A stretch of DNA of 16,316 bases from an uncultured Bacillota bacterium. GTDB taxonomy: Bacteria; Bacillota; Clostridia; Tissierellales; Tissierellaceae. The translations under genes and the position numbers were made by a program. The notes under the pieces were generated by a model. That model worked only from the letters and a program-made list of their open reading frames with translations. It was not told where the DNA came from and made no database searches. Positions 1 through 6,625 of the stretch are shown here, piece by piece. The number at the start of each line of letters is the position of its first letter. Position 1 is the stretch's first letter. The stretch is from NCBI GenBank assembly GCA_937951995.1, contig CALGAG010000230.1, positions 1 to 16,316 of the forward strand, read 5' to 3'.

Positions 1-704
1 ATTGAGGAAAGCAACCCCAGATAGAGTATGGGGATGATTACCTCAGGATTTGCCATTGGCTTGAAATACTCACCAAGATTTCCTTCAAGGATGCTTCTAA
101 CCAAAAGTGTGGAATTGAACACTATTCCTCCTAATGTCATCATTGTGTAGGTAATTTCTACAGGTGTAAACTGACTGGAGGCTCTCTTTGAACTCAGGCT
201 AAAAAGGGTTCCTGCAAGTAAAGACATTGTAAGAAAAGCCATACCCAAAGCATTCCCTGACATTCCCTGGGAGCTATTGAATGCATTTATCACAACAACG
301 CCTCCAACAGATAGGATAATAAACATTATCTGGATTGGCTTAAGCCTTTCCTTAAACAGTATTCTGGCTCCTATGACCGTTGTAACAGGAACCAGTGATA
401 CCATCAGTCCTGCCTGTGAAGAAGATGTAAGGTTTACTCCCTCAACCTCAAAGAAGAAGTATAGGACCGGCTGAAATATTGCTGTCATGATGACAAGCTT
501 CAGGTCTTTTCCCTTGAAATCAAGCTTGATCAGCTTCAAGGCCCTTAGGATCTGCATGGTTGTTGCAGCCACCAGAAATCTGTAGGCAATAAGCTGCAGG
601 GTTGTCATGTAGCCCAAGCCTATCTTGGTAAACATAAAGGACATTCCAAATATCATAGAATATCCCAGTGCGGTCATATAGGGTAAAAATCTATTTTCTG
701 TCAT
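1..704 (-). CDS. DMT-superfamily (EamA) permease, 3' end cut by window
   Basis: The frame is open from an ATG at 702-704 down to base 1, giving the first 234 residues of a protein whose C-terminus lies outside the window. It starts MTENRFLPYMTALGYSMIFG and is a run of hydrophobic helices with short polar loops. EamA hallmarks are visible: a first helix followed by 'FMFTKIGLGYMTTLQLIAYR', then 'SSQAGLMVSLVPVTTVIGA' and 'LKPIQIMFIILSVGGVVVI', the usual first EamA repeat, and the start of the second repeat. Full-length members have about 300 residues and ten helices, so roughly the last quarter is missing. Family members export or import small metabolites such as amino acids; the substrate cannot be told. 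A GAGGAG site precedes the ATG and a good promoter lies at 725-753, so it is transcribed alone, not with the gene at 799-1500. Confidence 0.88.
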   Translation of the reverse strand, partial: MTENRFLPYMTALGYSMIFGMSFMFTKIGLGYMTTLQLIAYRFLVAATTMQILRALKLIKLDFKGKDLKLVIMTAIFQPVLYFFFEVEGVNLTSSSQAGLMVSLVPVTTVIGARILFKERLKPIQIMFIILSVGGVVVINAFNSSQGMSGNALGMAFLTMSLLAGTLFSLSSKRASSQFTPVEITYTMMTLGGIVFNSTLLVRSILEGNLGEYFKPMANPEVIIPILYLGLLSS

Positions 705-724
705 AATATCACACTCCTCATACA

Positions 725-753
725 AATATAGCATTTTAGGGAGAAACTGGCAA
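725..753 (-). promoter_or_regulatory. Promoter of the EamA gene
   Basis: On the minus strand TTGCCA (748-753) and TATATT (725-730) are separated by exactly 17 bases, and the -10 is preceded by TGC, an extended -10. Both hexamers match the sigma-A consensus at 5 of 6 positions. The predicted transcript would begin near 718, a few bases before the ribosome binding site. Confidence 0.6.
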
Positions 754-756
754 TGG

Positions 757-794
757 AAAAGACCGCTTCTCATTATCTGTAGAAGCAGTCTTTT
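757..794 (-). terminator. Rho-independent terminator after the ABC ATPase gene
   Basis: AAAAGACCGCTTCT (757-770) pairs with AGAAGCAGTCTTTT (781-794), with one C-A mismatch and a 10-base loop. It begins four bases past the stop codon of the ATPase gene and ends the 799-3459 operon. The A/T-flanked stem could work in both directions. Confidence 0.75.
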
Positions 795-798
795 CAAC

Positions 799-1500
799 CT
801 AATTTGAATGTTTGCTAACTTTTTCCATGTCTTCCATTATCATCTGAAAATGGCCCCTAAATTTCTCATCGAATCTACTTCTGGGATAGGGATTGTCAAT
901 TATATACTCCTTAGATATTTCTCCAGGTCTGGGACTCATAAGAAGCACCCTTGACCCCAAGAAAACAGCCTCCTCCACACTATGAGTGACGAATATAACT
1001 GTTCTTTTCTCTTCCATCCAAAAATCAATCAGGTCATTCTGCATTTGAATCCTAGTATATGCATCTAAAGCACCGAAGGGTTCATCCATAAACAATATTT
1101 TGGGTGACACAACAATAGCTCTGGCAATGGCTGCTCTCTGTTTCATTCCTCCCGACAATTCATAAGGATAATTGTTCTCGAATCCCTCCAAACCAAACCT
1201 ACTCAAATATCTTTTTGAAAGTTCGTATCTGTCCTTTTTTGACTCCCCTTTAATTTCCAATCCAAAGGATATGTTATCAATAATTGTCCTCCATGGCATC
1301 AAGGAATACTCCTGAAAAACAAATCCTGCGTTATCAACCGGTCCCTTTACTTCAGCCCCTTGGACCCTGATACATCCACTCGTTGGAAATATCAACCCCT
1401 CCATAAGCCTAAGTAGTGTTGATTTACCTGAACCACTGGGACCGATCAAACATATGAACTCCTGATCTCTCACTTTCAGGTTGATATTTCTAAGGGCCAT
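799..1500 (-). CDS. ABC transporter ATPase, nitrate/sulfonate/taurine (SsuB/TauB) type
   Basis: Nucleotide-binding subunit of an ABC importer. In the 233-residue version starting at ATG 1500: Walker A GPSGSGKST (residues 20-28), Q-loop Gln63, signature LSGGMKQR (115-122), Walker B ILFMDEP (135-141) and H-loop His173. 'FQEYSLMPWRTIIDNISFGLE' and 'RPGEISKEYIID' are typical of the SsuB/TauB branch. The start is doubtful. ATG 1500 has AGAAAGG directly abutting it, with no spacing, and leaves out the first beta strand and A-loop. The upstream in-frame codons read VVISNIVFSER, which fits that missing strand, but contain no ATG, GTG or TTG before a TGA at 1534-1536. An ATT at 1525-1527, two bases past the preceding gene's TAG, is a possible coupled start. 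No permease or binding-protein gene is nearby. It is the last gene of the 799-3459 operon. Confidence 0.85.
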   Translation of the reverse strand: MALRNINLKVRDQEFICLIGPSGSGKSTLLRLMEGLIFPTSGCIRVQGAEVKGPVDNAGFVFQEYSLMPWRTIIDNISFGLEIKGESKKDRYELSKRYLSRFGLEGFENNYPYELSGGMKQRAAIARAIVVSPKILFMDEPFGALDAYTRIQMQNDLIDFWMEEKRTVIFVTHSVEEAVFLGSRVLLMSPRPGEISKEYIIDNPYPRSRFDEKFRGHFQMIMEDMEKVSKHSN

Positions 1501-1529
1501 CCTTTCTGAAAAAACAATATTTGAAATTA

Positions 1530-2288
1530 CTACTCAAGATTTCCTGCAAGAATTGCCGCTCCTATGGAGCCAGCATATCTAGCCAATTTATGTGTTTCAA
1601 TTTTGACTCCAACTTTCTGAGATAGCAGAAGAATGAAGGACTCCATTTCACACAACCCACCAGTTAGAAACACTTTGTCCTTCCTGACTTGTTTATGCAA
1701 AAGTGAGTTCACCCTTCCAGTTATGGAATTAATTATCCCTCTTGAAATACTACTTCTGTCAGTGCCTTGACCAATAAGACTTATTACCTCTGATTCAGCA
1801 AAAACTGTACACATACTAGTTATGCTTATGTCCCTCCCTTCGAGGGCCATATCTGTCAATTCTTTTATATCCACACCAAGTGTGTTAGCCATAAGTTCCA
1901 AAAACTTACCTGTGCCAGCAGCGCATTTATCATTCATAATAAAATCTGTAACCCGACCATTCTCCAGTGTAATAATCTTAGTATCCTGTCCACCTATGTC
2001 AACTATTGTAACATCCTCGCCCAAAAGATACTTCACACCCTCACCATGACAGCTTATCTCAGTAATGGTCTTTTCAGCATATGGAACTGATATTCTTCCA
2101 TAACCAGTTGCCACAACTTTAGATTTTTCAACTTCAATGCCACTATCTTCCAATCGATTTTTTATTATCCTTGAAGTCTCAACACTGCTCCAACCTGTGG
2201 GCAAGGTAAAATTATCCATAATCTTCTCATTGTCAAATACTGTTACCTTAGCTGCTGTAGAACCAATATCTATTCCAATATAGTGCAT
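1530..2288 (-). CDS. ATP-dependent activator/reductase of a double-cubane or 2-hydroxyacyl-CoA dehydratase-type protein (BcrAD/BadFG/HgdC family)
   Basis: A 252-residue ASKHA-fold ATPase that, as a dimer, holds one [4Fe-4S] cluster and couples ATP hydrolysis to injecting low-potential electrons into a partner. Visible: phosphate loop 'GIDIGSTAAKV' (5-15), second nucleotide loop 'DIGGQDTK' (97-104), the two cluster cysteines in 'NDKCAAGTGKF' (Cys122) and 'SMCTVFAESE' (Cys160), adenosine motif 'FLTGGL', and a final 'GSIGAAILAG'. Length and cysteine spacing match Acidaminococcus HgdC closely. AAAGGA precedes ATG 2288, 22 bases after the stop of the partner gene at 2311-3459, so the two are co-transcribed. 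The partner most resembles E. coli YjiM, so this protein corresponds to YjiL and to the reductase of the Carboxydothermus double-cubane cluster protein, rather than to a true dehydratase activator (inference). Confidence 0.9.
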   Translation of the reverse strand: MHYIGIDIGSTAAKVTVFDNEKIMDNFTLPTGWSSVETSRIIKNRLEDSGIEVEKSKVVATGYGRISVPYAEKTITEISCHGEGVKYLLGEDVTIVDIGGQDTKIITLENGRVTDFIMNDKCAAGTGKFLELMANTLGVDIKELTDMALEGRDISITSMCTVFAESEVISLIGQGTDRSSISRGIINSITGRVNSLLHKQVRKDKVFLTGGLCEMESFILLLSQKVGVKIETHKLARYAGSIGAAILAGNLE

Positions 2289-2310
2289 CTATATCATCCT
2301 TTATCAAAAA

Positions 2311-3459
2311 TCATATCTTTAATGTTTCTACAAAAGCTTCCGCTCTTACCTTAACCTGACCAGTATCAGAGTCAGAATAATCTGTTTCCACCTGCATAAA
2401 TGGTAATTTTAACTGTTCCTGAACATACTTCTTCACAGTATATGATTCAATATTGTATGTGTGACATGCTTGCCATGTAAGGTCAACCACTCCATCGACC
2501 TTGTACTCTTCACATAGTCTTCCAATTAAATCTAGTCTTCCATTGTTATCCGTCATACAGGAACATGGTGTTGAAAGATATTTTTCAGCAAGAGCAGTTA
2601 TGGGGTCCTTGCTCTCATCCACAAGAACATCCAGTCCCTTGTAACCTGTACAGTTCTCCAAAGCCACAACCGAAGCACCTGCTTCCTCCAGAGCCCTAAG
2701 TACCTTTTCTGATCCAACACCTATGGGAGTTCCTGTCAAGAGAATTCTTGGAGCACTTTCATCAAAGGCAAATAATCCTTTCGAAACATTATCCTTTGTC
2801 TCCTGGATAAGTTTTTCAATAATGCTTATACCAGCTTCCTTATCCACATTGAATCCCTTTAACCACTGTGCAAGCATCATGTCCATTCCTGACAGTGGGG
2901 CTGGCTTATGTGAATTCAAACTATGTAACTCTCTAAGAGCTTTTCTTTCTCTGTTCATTAATTTAATTGCATCACTTAACTTTTCATCTGTTATTTCAAG
3001 ACTGAACTGATTTTCCAGGAAATTTTTAAACTTCACCATTTCCTTTTCCCAAAACTCCAGTGAATCTTCATCATTCGCAGTCTGTGGAAGATTCATTATG
3101 TGCATGGGCTTTATCTCTCCCATCAGCTCATACATTTTTTTCTTGCCATCACAAGTAGTCTCTGCAAGAAGTACGTCCGAAAAGTAAAAATACGGACATT
3201 TATCAGTCACTGCAAATCCATAGCTTGACTTTATCAAGGGACAAAGATTTCTTGGAAGTGTTTTTTCAGCTTCCTCAATTGGATCCTGGCTGGTTCCACA
3301 AAGGGTAACCGAAATAGCATCTGCAGCTAGTGCAATTTCAGATGGCGAAAACACGCAATACATACCTACTATCTTCTTACCCTCCTCATGAGCTTCCTTG
3401 ATTTTAACTGAGTTAATCCCTCTAAGTGATTCAACTTCCTCCATAACTTTTGGTCTCAT
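2311..3459 (-). CDS. Double-cubane cluster protein-like reductase (HgdB/YjiM family)
   Basis: A 382-residue iron-sulfur protein of the 2-hydroxyacyl-CoA dehydratase superfamily. It closely resembles E. coli YjiM as I recall it: 'IEEAEKTLPRNLCPLIKSSYG', 'TDKCPYFYFSD', 'ETTCDGKKKMYE', 'QACHTYNIES', 'ETDYSDSDTGQ'. Ten cysteines are present (35, 54, 73, 88, 103, 270, 299, 301, 316, 332), several of them in these conserved blocks, enough to hold the six-cysteine [Fe8S9] double cubane known from the Carboxydothermus relative. That protein reduces small molecules such as acetylene with ATP; the physiological substrate is unknown. Only one catalytic gene is present, whereas true dehydratases need two different subunits, which argues for the homodimeric double-cubane type. 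The strong AAGGAGGG site fixes ATG 3459. It leads the operon with its activator and an ABC ATPase, and a Fur-like site lies over its promoter. Confidence 0.87.
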   Translation of the reverse strand: MRPKVMEEVESLRGINSVKIKEAHEEGKKIVGMYCVFSPSEIALAADAISVTLCGTSQDPIEEAEKTLPRNLCPLIKSSYGFAVTDKCPYFYFSDVLLAETTCDGKKKMYELMGEIKPMHIMNLPQTANDEDSLEFWEKEMVKFKNFLENQFSLEITDEKLSDAIKLMNRERKALRELHSLNSHKPAPLSGMDMMLAQWLKGFNVDKEAGISIIEKLIQETKDNVSKGLFAFDESAPRILLTGTPIGVGSEKVLRALEEAGASVVALENCTGYKGLDVLVDESKDPITALAEKYLSTPCSCMTDNNGRLDLIGRLCEEYKVDGVVDLTWQACHTYNIESYTVKKYVQEQLKLPFMQVETDYSDSDTGQVKVRAEAFVETLKI

Positions 3460-3528
3460 TTTACACCCTCCTTATTCATAGTCATCTTGTCCAAATTATC
3501 ACAAAGCCAATCATATTTCCAATTACAT

Positions 3529-3556
3529 ATTATAATGGGTAATCATTATCAATTAA
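3529..3556 (-). promoter_or_regulatory. Likely promoter of the double-cubane operon
   Basis: A perfect minus-strand TATAAT at 3529-3534 lies about 70 bases before the ATG at 3459. The -35 is weak (TTAATT, 3551-3556, 16-base spacing), which would suit an activated or tightly repressed promoter. Confidence 0.45.
3537..3551 (-). promoter_or_regulatory. Fur-like operator over the double-cubane promoter
   Basis: The minus strand reads TGATAATGATTACCC. This matches the Bacillus-type 7-1-7 Fur box TGATAATNATTATCA at 12 of 14 defined positions, with a perfect left heptamer. It sits between the -35 and -10 regions, where binding would block RNA polymerase. The related PerR and Zur regulators use similar sites, so the exact regulator is open. 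Confidence 0.45.
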
Positions 3557-3573
3557 TTATTCTTATCACAAAA

Positions 3574-3613
3574 AAATTCTGCAGCCAGTTTTACTCAACT
3601 GGCTGCAGAATTT
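3574..3613 (-). terminator. Rho-independent terminator after the tlpA-like gene
   Basis: AAATTCTGCAGCCAGTT (3574-3590) pairs perfectly with AACTGGCTGCAGAATTT (3597-3613) around a six-base loop. On the minus strand it is followed by a run of seven T. It starts eight bases past the stop of the gene at 3621 and separates the ccdA-tlpA operon from the double-cubane operon. Confidence 0.9.
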
Positions 3614-3620
3614 TGTTCAA

Positions 3621-4283
3621 TTATAGCTGGTCTTGCAGGTCCCTCATCTGTACTATGATATCCTCCATCTGCTCAAGAGTAAGCATCCCCGGCTGATACC
3701 CCAAAAGCTTACCGTCATCACTTATAAAATAGGTTGTTGGCATTCCGCTTACCAGGTATATCTGTGCCATATGGCCATCCTCGTCAAGTACAACGGGGAA
3801 ATCATATCCACCCTCATCCAGGTACTCCTGGACCAGGTCCTTGTCCTCCCTTACATTGACTGCAAGTACAACCAGGTCTTCGTGTTCATCATTGACCTTC
3901 TGAAGGTCAGGCATCTCTATGTCACAATAGGTGCACCAAGTTGCCCAAAAGTTAAGAAAAACCATCCTTCCCTCGAAGTCGCTAAGCTTTACCTGGTTTC
4001 CCTCCATATCAAGAAGGGTAAAATCAGGCGCCTTCTCTCCCATCACAATATCGGCGTGTTCATGGTCAAGGTAACCGTCATGACCTCCCTCAGTTGCAGC
4101 TGGAGAATCGCCGGGTTCTGGAACCCCAGTTGGCTCTCCTGTTTGGGAGCCTGCTTCAAAGCCCTGCTCTCCTGGCTGCTGAGCCTGTTGATTATCTTCC
4201 CCCATGTTGGAGAACACATACACAGCTCCCGCACCGACCAATGCAATTGCAACTAACAATATTATCAGTTTGTTGTTTTTCAT
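3621..4283 (-). CDS. Membrane-anchored thioredoxin-fold thiol:disulfide oxidoreductase (TlpA/ResA family)
   Basis: A 220-residue protein. Residues 5-25 form one hydrophobic N-terminal anchor with no lipobox cysteine. Residues 28-75 are a Gln/Gly/Pro/Glu-rich linker. Residues 80-220 form a TlpA-like thioredoxin domain: 'GEKAPDFTLLDMEGNQVKLSD', active site WCTYC with Cys117 and Cys120, and cis-proline loop GMPTTYF (Pro182). The domain should face the outside of the membrane and reduce protein disulfides or apocytochrome thiols. It lies 13 bases downstream of ccdA in the same operon, and CcdA is the membrane protein that passes electrons to such domains from cytoplasmic thioredoxin, so the pair forms one relay. 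No cytochrome c or heme gene is in the window, so its target is unknown. AAGGAGGAG supports ATG 4283. Confidence 0.9.
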   Translation of the reverse strand: MKNNKLIILLVAIALVGAGAVYVFSNMGEDNQQAQQPGEQGFEAGSQTGEPTGVPEPGDSPAATEGGHDGYLDHEHADIVMGEKAPDFTLLDMEGNQVKLSDFEGRMVFLNFWATWCTYCDIEMPDLQKVNDEHEDLVVLAVNVREDKDLVQEYLDEGGYDFPVVLDEDGHMAQIYLVSGMPTTYFISDDGKLLGYQPGMLTLEQMEDIIVQMRDLQDQL

Positions 4284-4296
4284 AGAACTCCTCCTT

Positions 4297-4992
4297 CTAC
4301 AATAGTAGTGAGCTTATGCTCATCATCTTGTCAAAGAATATCAGAAGACCAAATATCACAAGTATGATCCCGCTGACATAGGGCATGTACTTTAGGAATT
4401 TTTCAGCCTTGGCTAGCCATTTTATAAATACATTTATAAAGAGCGCCGTCAATATGAAGGGAACTGCCATCCCTACGGAATAGATGAACAAGAGTAGAAC
4501 TCCCTTTGAGACTGTGGCGGATGTTCCTGCAAATACCAGTATGGAAGCCAATACCGGTCCAAAGCAAGGGGTCCAACCAGCTGCAAATGCCATTCCCATT
4601 AGGATTGAGCTAAACCAGCTTGTGACCTTTTTTGGAGATTTGACCCTTTTTTCCATACCAAGGAATTTTAGGTTCAATACCCCCATCATATTAAGTCCAA
4701 ACAGTATTATAAGTATTCCGCTTATTCTGAAGAAAATCGTCTTGTTCTGAATAAAAGCTCTTCCCAAAAAGCTTGCGGATGAACCCATTATCATGAATAT
4801 TACCGTAAACCCCAAAACAAATCCCAGGGTTCTCATTAAAGCTGTCATTCTGACCTTGGATAGGTCATCCTCCATATCCACCCCAGTGATATACATAATG
4901 TATGCCGGGATCATGGGTAGAAGACAGGGTGAGAAAAAAGACAAGAATCCAGCCCCAAATGCTATTGGAAGTGATACATCTGCACCTATCAT
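4297..4992 (-). CDS. ccdA: CcdA/DsbD-type transmembrane thiol-electron carrier
   Basis: A 231-residue integral membrane protein with about six helices, the usual CcdA length. It moves reducing equivalents from cytoplasmic thioredoxin across the membrane. The two family motifs holding the redox cysteines are present: 'FFSPCLLPMIPAYIMYITG' (Cys23, helix 1) and 'AAGWTPCFGPVLASI' (Cys143, helix 4). AGGAGG five bases before ATG 4992 fixes the start. It is first in an operon with the TlpA/ResA-like gene, its probable electron acceptor. A palindromic operator-like site lies over its -10 box at 5031-5054, with the same core as the osmC promoter at 14031-14042. Confidence 0.92.
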   Translation of the reverse strand: MIGADVSLPIAFGAGFLSFFSPCLLPMIPAYIMYITGVDMEDDLSKVRMTALMRTLGFVLGFTVIFMIMGSSASFLGRAFIQNKTIFFRISGILIILFGLNMMGVLNLKFLGMEKRVKSPKKVTSWFSSILMGMAFAAGWTPCFGPVLASILVFAGTSATVSKGVLLLFIYSVGMAVPFILTALFINVFIKWLAKAEKFLKYMPYVSGIILVIFGLLIFFDKMMSISSLLL

Positions 4993-5021
4993 ATAAACCT
5001 CCTATTATTTCCCCAATTTAA

Positions 5022-5069
5022 AAACTCTATACCTATTATACCCGAAAGGGGTATGTAAGTATAGAGTTT
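5022..5069. repeat. Nested inverted repeat between the MATE and ccdA genes
   Basis: Outer arms AAACTCTATAC (5022-5032) and GTATAGAGTTT (5059-5069) are perfect reverse complements and enclose the ATACCC/GGGTAT operator-like palindrome. It starts three bases past the MATE stop and is followed by TTTTTAAATT on the minus strand, so it might end MATE transcription, while also holding the ccdA -10 box. Confidence 0.55.
5031..5054 (-). promoter_or_regulatory. ccdA promoter -10 with overlapping C/G-tract palindrome (CsoR/CstR-like)
   Basis: On the minus strand ATACCCC-TTTC-GGGTAT runs directly into TATAAT, so the right arm of the palindrome overlaps the -10 box (TATAAT at 5034-5039). Read on the plus strand the arms are ATACCC (5038-5043) and GGGTAT (5049-5054). 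The 12-mer GGTATAATAGGT (5031-5042, minus) recurs exactly at the osmC promoter. TA-flanked C/G tracts are typical of DUF156 (CsoR/CstR) operators. No convincing -35 is seen. Confidence 0.5.
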
Positions 5070-5072
5070 CCC

Positions 5073-6470
5073 TTAACTTACTCCATAAATTTTTACACTT
5101 TTCCAATCTCCCCGCTTGAACAGGGCATATGCCCAAAGTCCGGAAATCAAATTTGTCACACTTATTGCAATCCATACACCAGTGGAATCCATTCCAAATA
5201 CAAGGCCAAGGATTATTGCCATTGATACCCTTATTACAACCCAACTATAGAAGGTGATATAAAATGGCTTCTTTGTGTAGCCAGCTCCCTGCATGGTCCT
5301 TGAAAAAATAATTGCCGCAGCATGGAATGGCTCGGATATTCCCACGATTATAAGGAAGGTAGTCCCGATCTTTACCACATCGGGATTTGGAGCATCCAGG
5401 AAAAAGTTGATAAAGCTACTGGAGAAAATAATGAGTATCACGGAAATTCCAAACATTATTCCAGCGCCCAGAATAGAGGTGGCCCTTCCACTTGCCTCAG
5501 CCCGATCATATTGCTTTGCTCCCAGGTTCATACCTGAAAGGGTTGCCGCTGCTGTTCCAACTGCAAGTCCCGGCATCAAGGCATACTGGTTGAGGTTTGT
5601 TCCGATTACAAAGGCCGGCATTGCAAATTCCGCATCCAGAGTTCTAGCAAGCACCGCAAACATAATAAAGGTGGTCGCATTTCTTGACAAGCCCTGCAAG
5701 CCAGATGGGACACCTATTGTCACTATCTGCTTTGAAGCCTTCCAAACAGGTTTGAACATATCCTTCCAATAGACCTTTACATCAAATTTACCACTTAAAA
5801 GAGCTCCCCATGCAACCATGACACTTATAACCCTGGAGAGGGCAGTACCCATTGCCGCACCTGCAACCCCATATGCAGGAAATCCAAACATACCGAATAT
5901 GAAAATATAGTTTCCTATTACATTTATGATGTTCATCATTATATCAATATAAAGTGGGGTTTTTGTGTCTCCTGCTCCCTGAAATATTGACCTTGCCATG
6001 AAATGAAGCAAAAAGAAAGGGACTGCCAGGAAGAAAACCTCCATATACTCAATGGCATAATTTAAGACCCCGTCTGTAACACCCAGTATCTTAAGGCTAA
6101 ACTCGTTTGTCAACAAGCCAACAGGTACGATAAAAGCCGACAAGACCAAGGACAGCATAAAAGCCTGGCCTGCAGCAACACTTGCACCCTCATGGTCATC
6201 CTTGCCTACAAATCTCGCAACCATTGCGGTGGTTCCTGTGGATATTGCTATTACCAATACCATAAGGATCATGATTATATTCCTGCTTGTTCCAACTGCA
6301 GATATTGCATCCACACCAACATTCCCGACCATCTTCATGTCTATTGTTCCAACCAAAACCTGCAAGAGCAGCTGGATGATTACCGGCCATGCCAGATAAA
6401 GGGATGTCTTGTACAGGTTGTCATTGCTCAGTAGGTATTCTCTTTTCTTTTCATATGCTGCACTTGCCAT
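5073..6470 (-). CDS. MATE family multidrug/cation exporter
   Basis: A 465-residue membrane protein of standard MATE length with about twelve helices in two similar halves. Diagnostic segments: 'YLAWPVIIQLLLQVLVGTIDM' with 'VGNVGVDAISAVGTSRN' in the first half, 'VARFVGKDDHEGA', and the matching 'QGLSRNATTFIMFAVLAR' with 'AATLSGMNLGAKQYDRAEASGR' in the second half. MATE proteins expel cationic drugs or metabolites in exchange for sodium or protons; the substrate cannot be predicted. GGAGGAG before ATG 6470 fixes the start. It has its own promoter at 6491-6519 and is upstream of ccdA on the same strand, separated by the nested inverted repeat at 5022-5069, so it may or may not read through into ccdA. 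Confidence 0.92.
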   Translation of the reverse strand: MASAAYEKKREYLLSNDNLYKTSLYLAWPVIIQLLLQVLVGTIDMKMVGNVGVDAISAVGTSRNIIMILMVLVIAISTGTTAMVARFVGKDDHEGASVAAGQAFMLSLVLSAFIVPVGLLTNEFSLKILGVTDGVLNYAIEYMEVFFLAVPFFLLHFMARSIFQGAGDTKTPLYIDIMMNIINVIGNYIFIFGMFGFPAYGVAGAAMGTALSRVISVMVAWGALLSGKFDVKVYWKDMFKPVWKASKQIVTIGVPSGLQGLSRNATTFIMFAVLARTLDAEFAMPAFVIGTNLNQYALMPGLAVGTAAATLSGMNLGAKQYDRAEASGRATSILGAGIMFGISVILIIFSSSFINFFLDAPNPDVVKIGTTFLIIVGISEPFHAAAIIFSRTMQGAGYTKKPFYITFYSWVVIRVSMAIILGLVFGMDSTGVWIAISVTNLISGLWAYALFKRGDWKSVKIYGVS

Positions 6471-6490
6471 AGTATCTCCTCCAAAGTTTC

Positions 6491-6519
6491 ATTATATCAT
6501 TGGTAGGAAAAATTATCTA
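6491..6519 (-). promoter_or_regulatory. Promoter of the MATE gene
   Basis: Minus-strand TAGATA (6514-6519) and a perfect TATAAT (6491-6496) with 17-base spacing, ending 20 bases before the ATG at 6470. The transcript would have a very short leader. Confidence 0.5.
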
Positions 6520-6570
6520 GACCCACGAAATATATTTATGGTTGAAAGCACTTTTTAAAGTACCTATCTT

Positions 6571-6613
6571 CATAAAGAGCACCAGCTGGATTATCCAGCT
6601 GGTGCTCTTTATG
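6571..6613 (-). terminator. Strong hairpin terminator after the encapsulin gene
   Basis: CATAAAGAGCACCAGCTGG (6571-6589) pairs perfectly over 19 bases with 6595-6613 around a five-base loop. It follows the encapsulin stop by 12 bases. The stem is very stable, but the T run on the minus side lies inside the stem base (CTCTTTATG), so it is not a textbook U-tail. Confidence 0.7.
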
Positions 6614-6625
6614 AAATATTTTTAA

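Noticed and set aside
2311..3459. True 2-hydroxyacyl-CoA dehydratase
   Set aside because: Those enzymes need two different subunits and usually CoA-transferase or dehydrogenase neighbours; here there is one subunit with YjiM-like sequence.
3633..4256. Open frame of 207 codons on the plus strand
   Set aside because: It lies antisense to the tlpA-like gene, shows no family features, and has no ribosome site; the minus-strand gene accounts for the region.
5293..5772. Open frame of 159 codons on the plus strand
   Set aside because: Antisense shadow of the MATE gene with no recognisable protein features.
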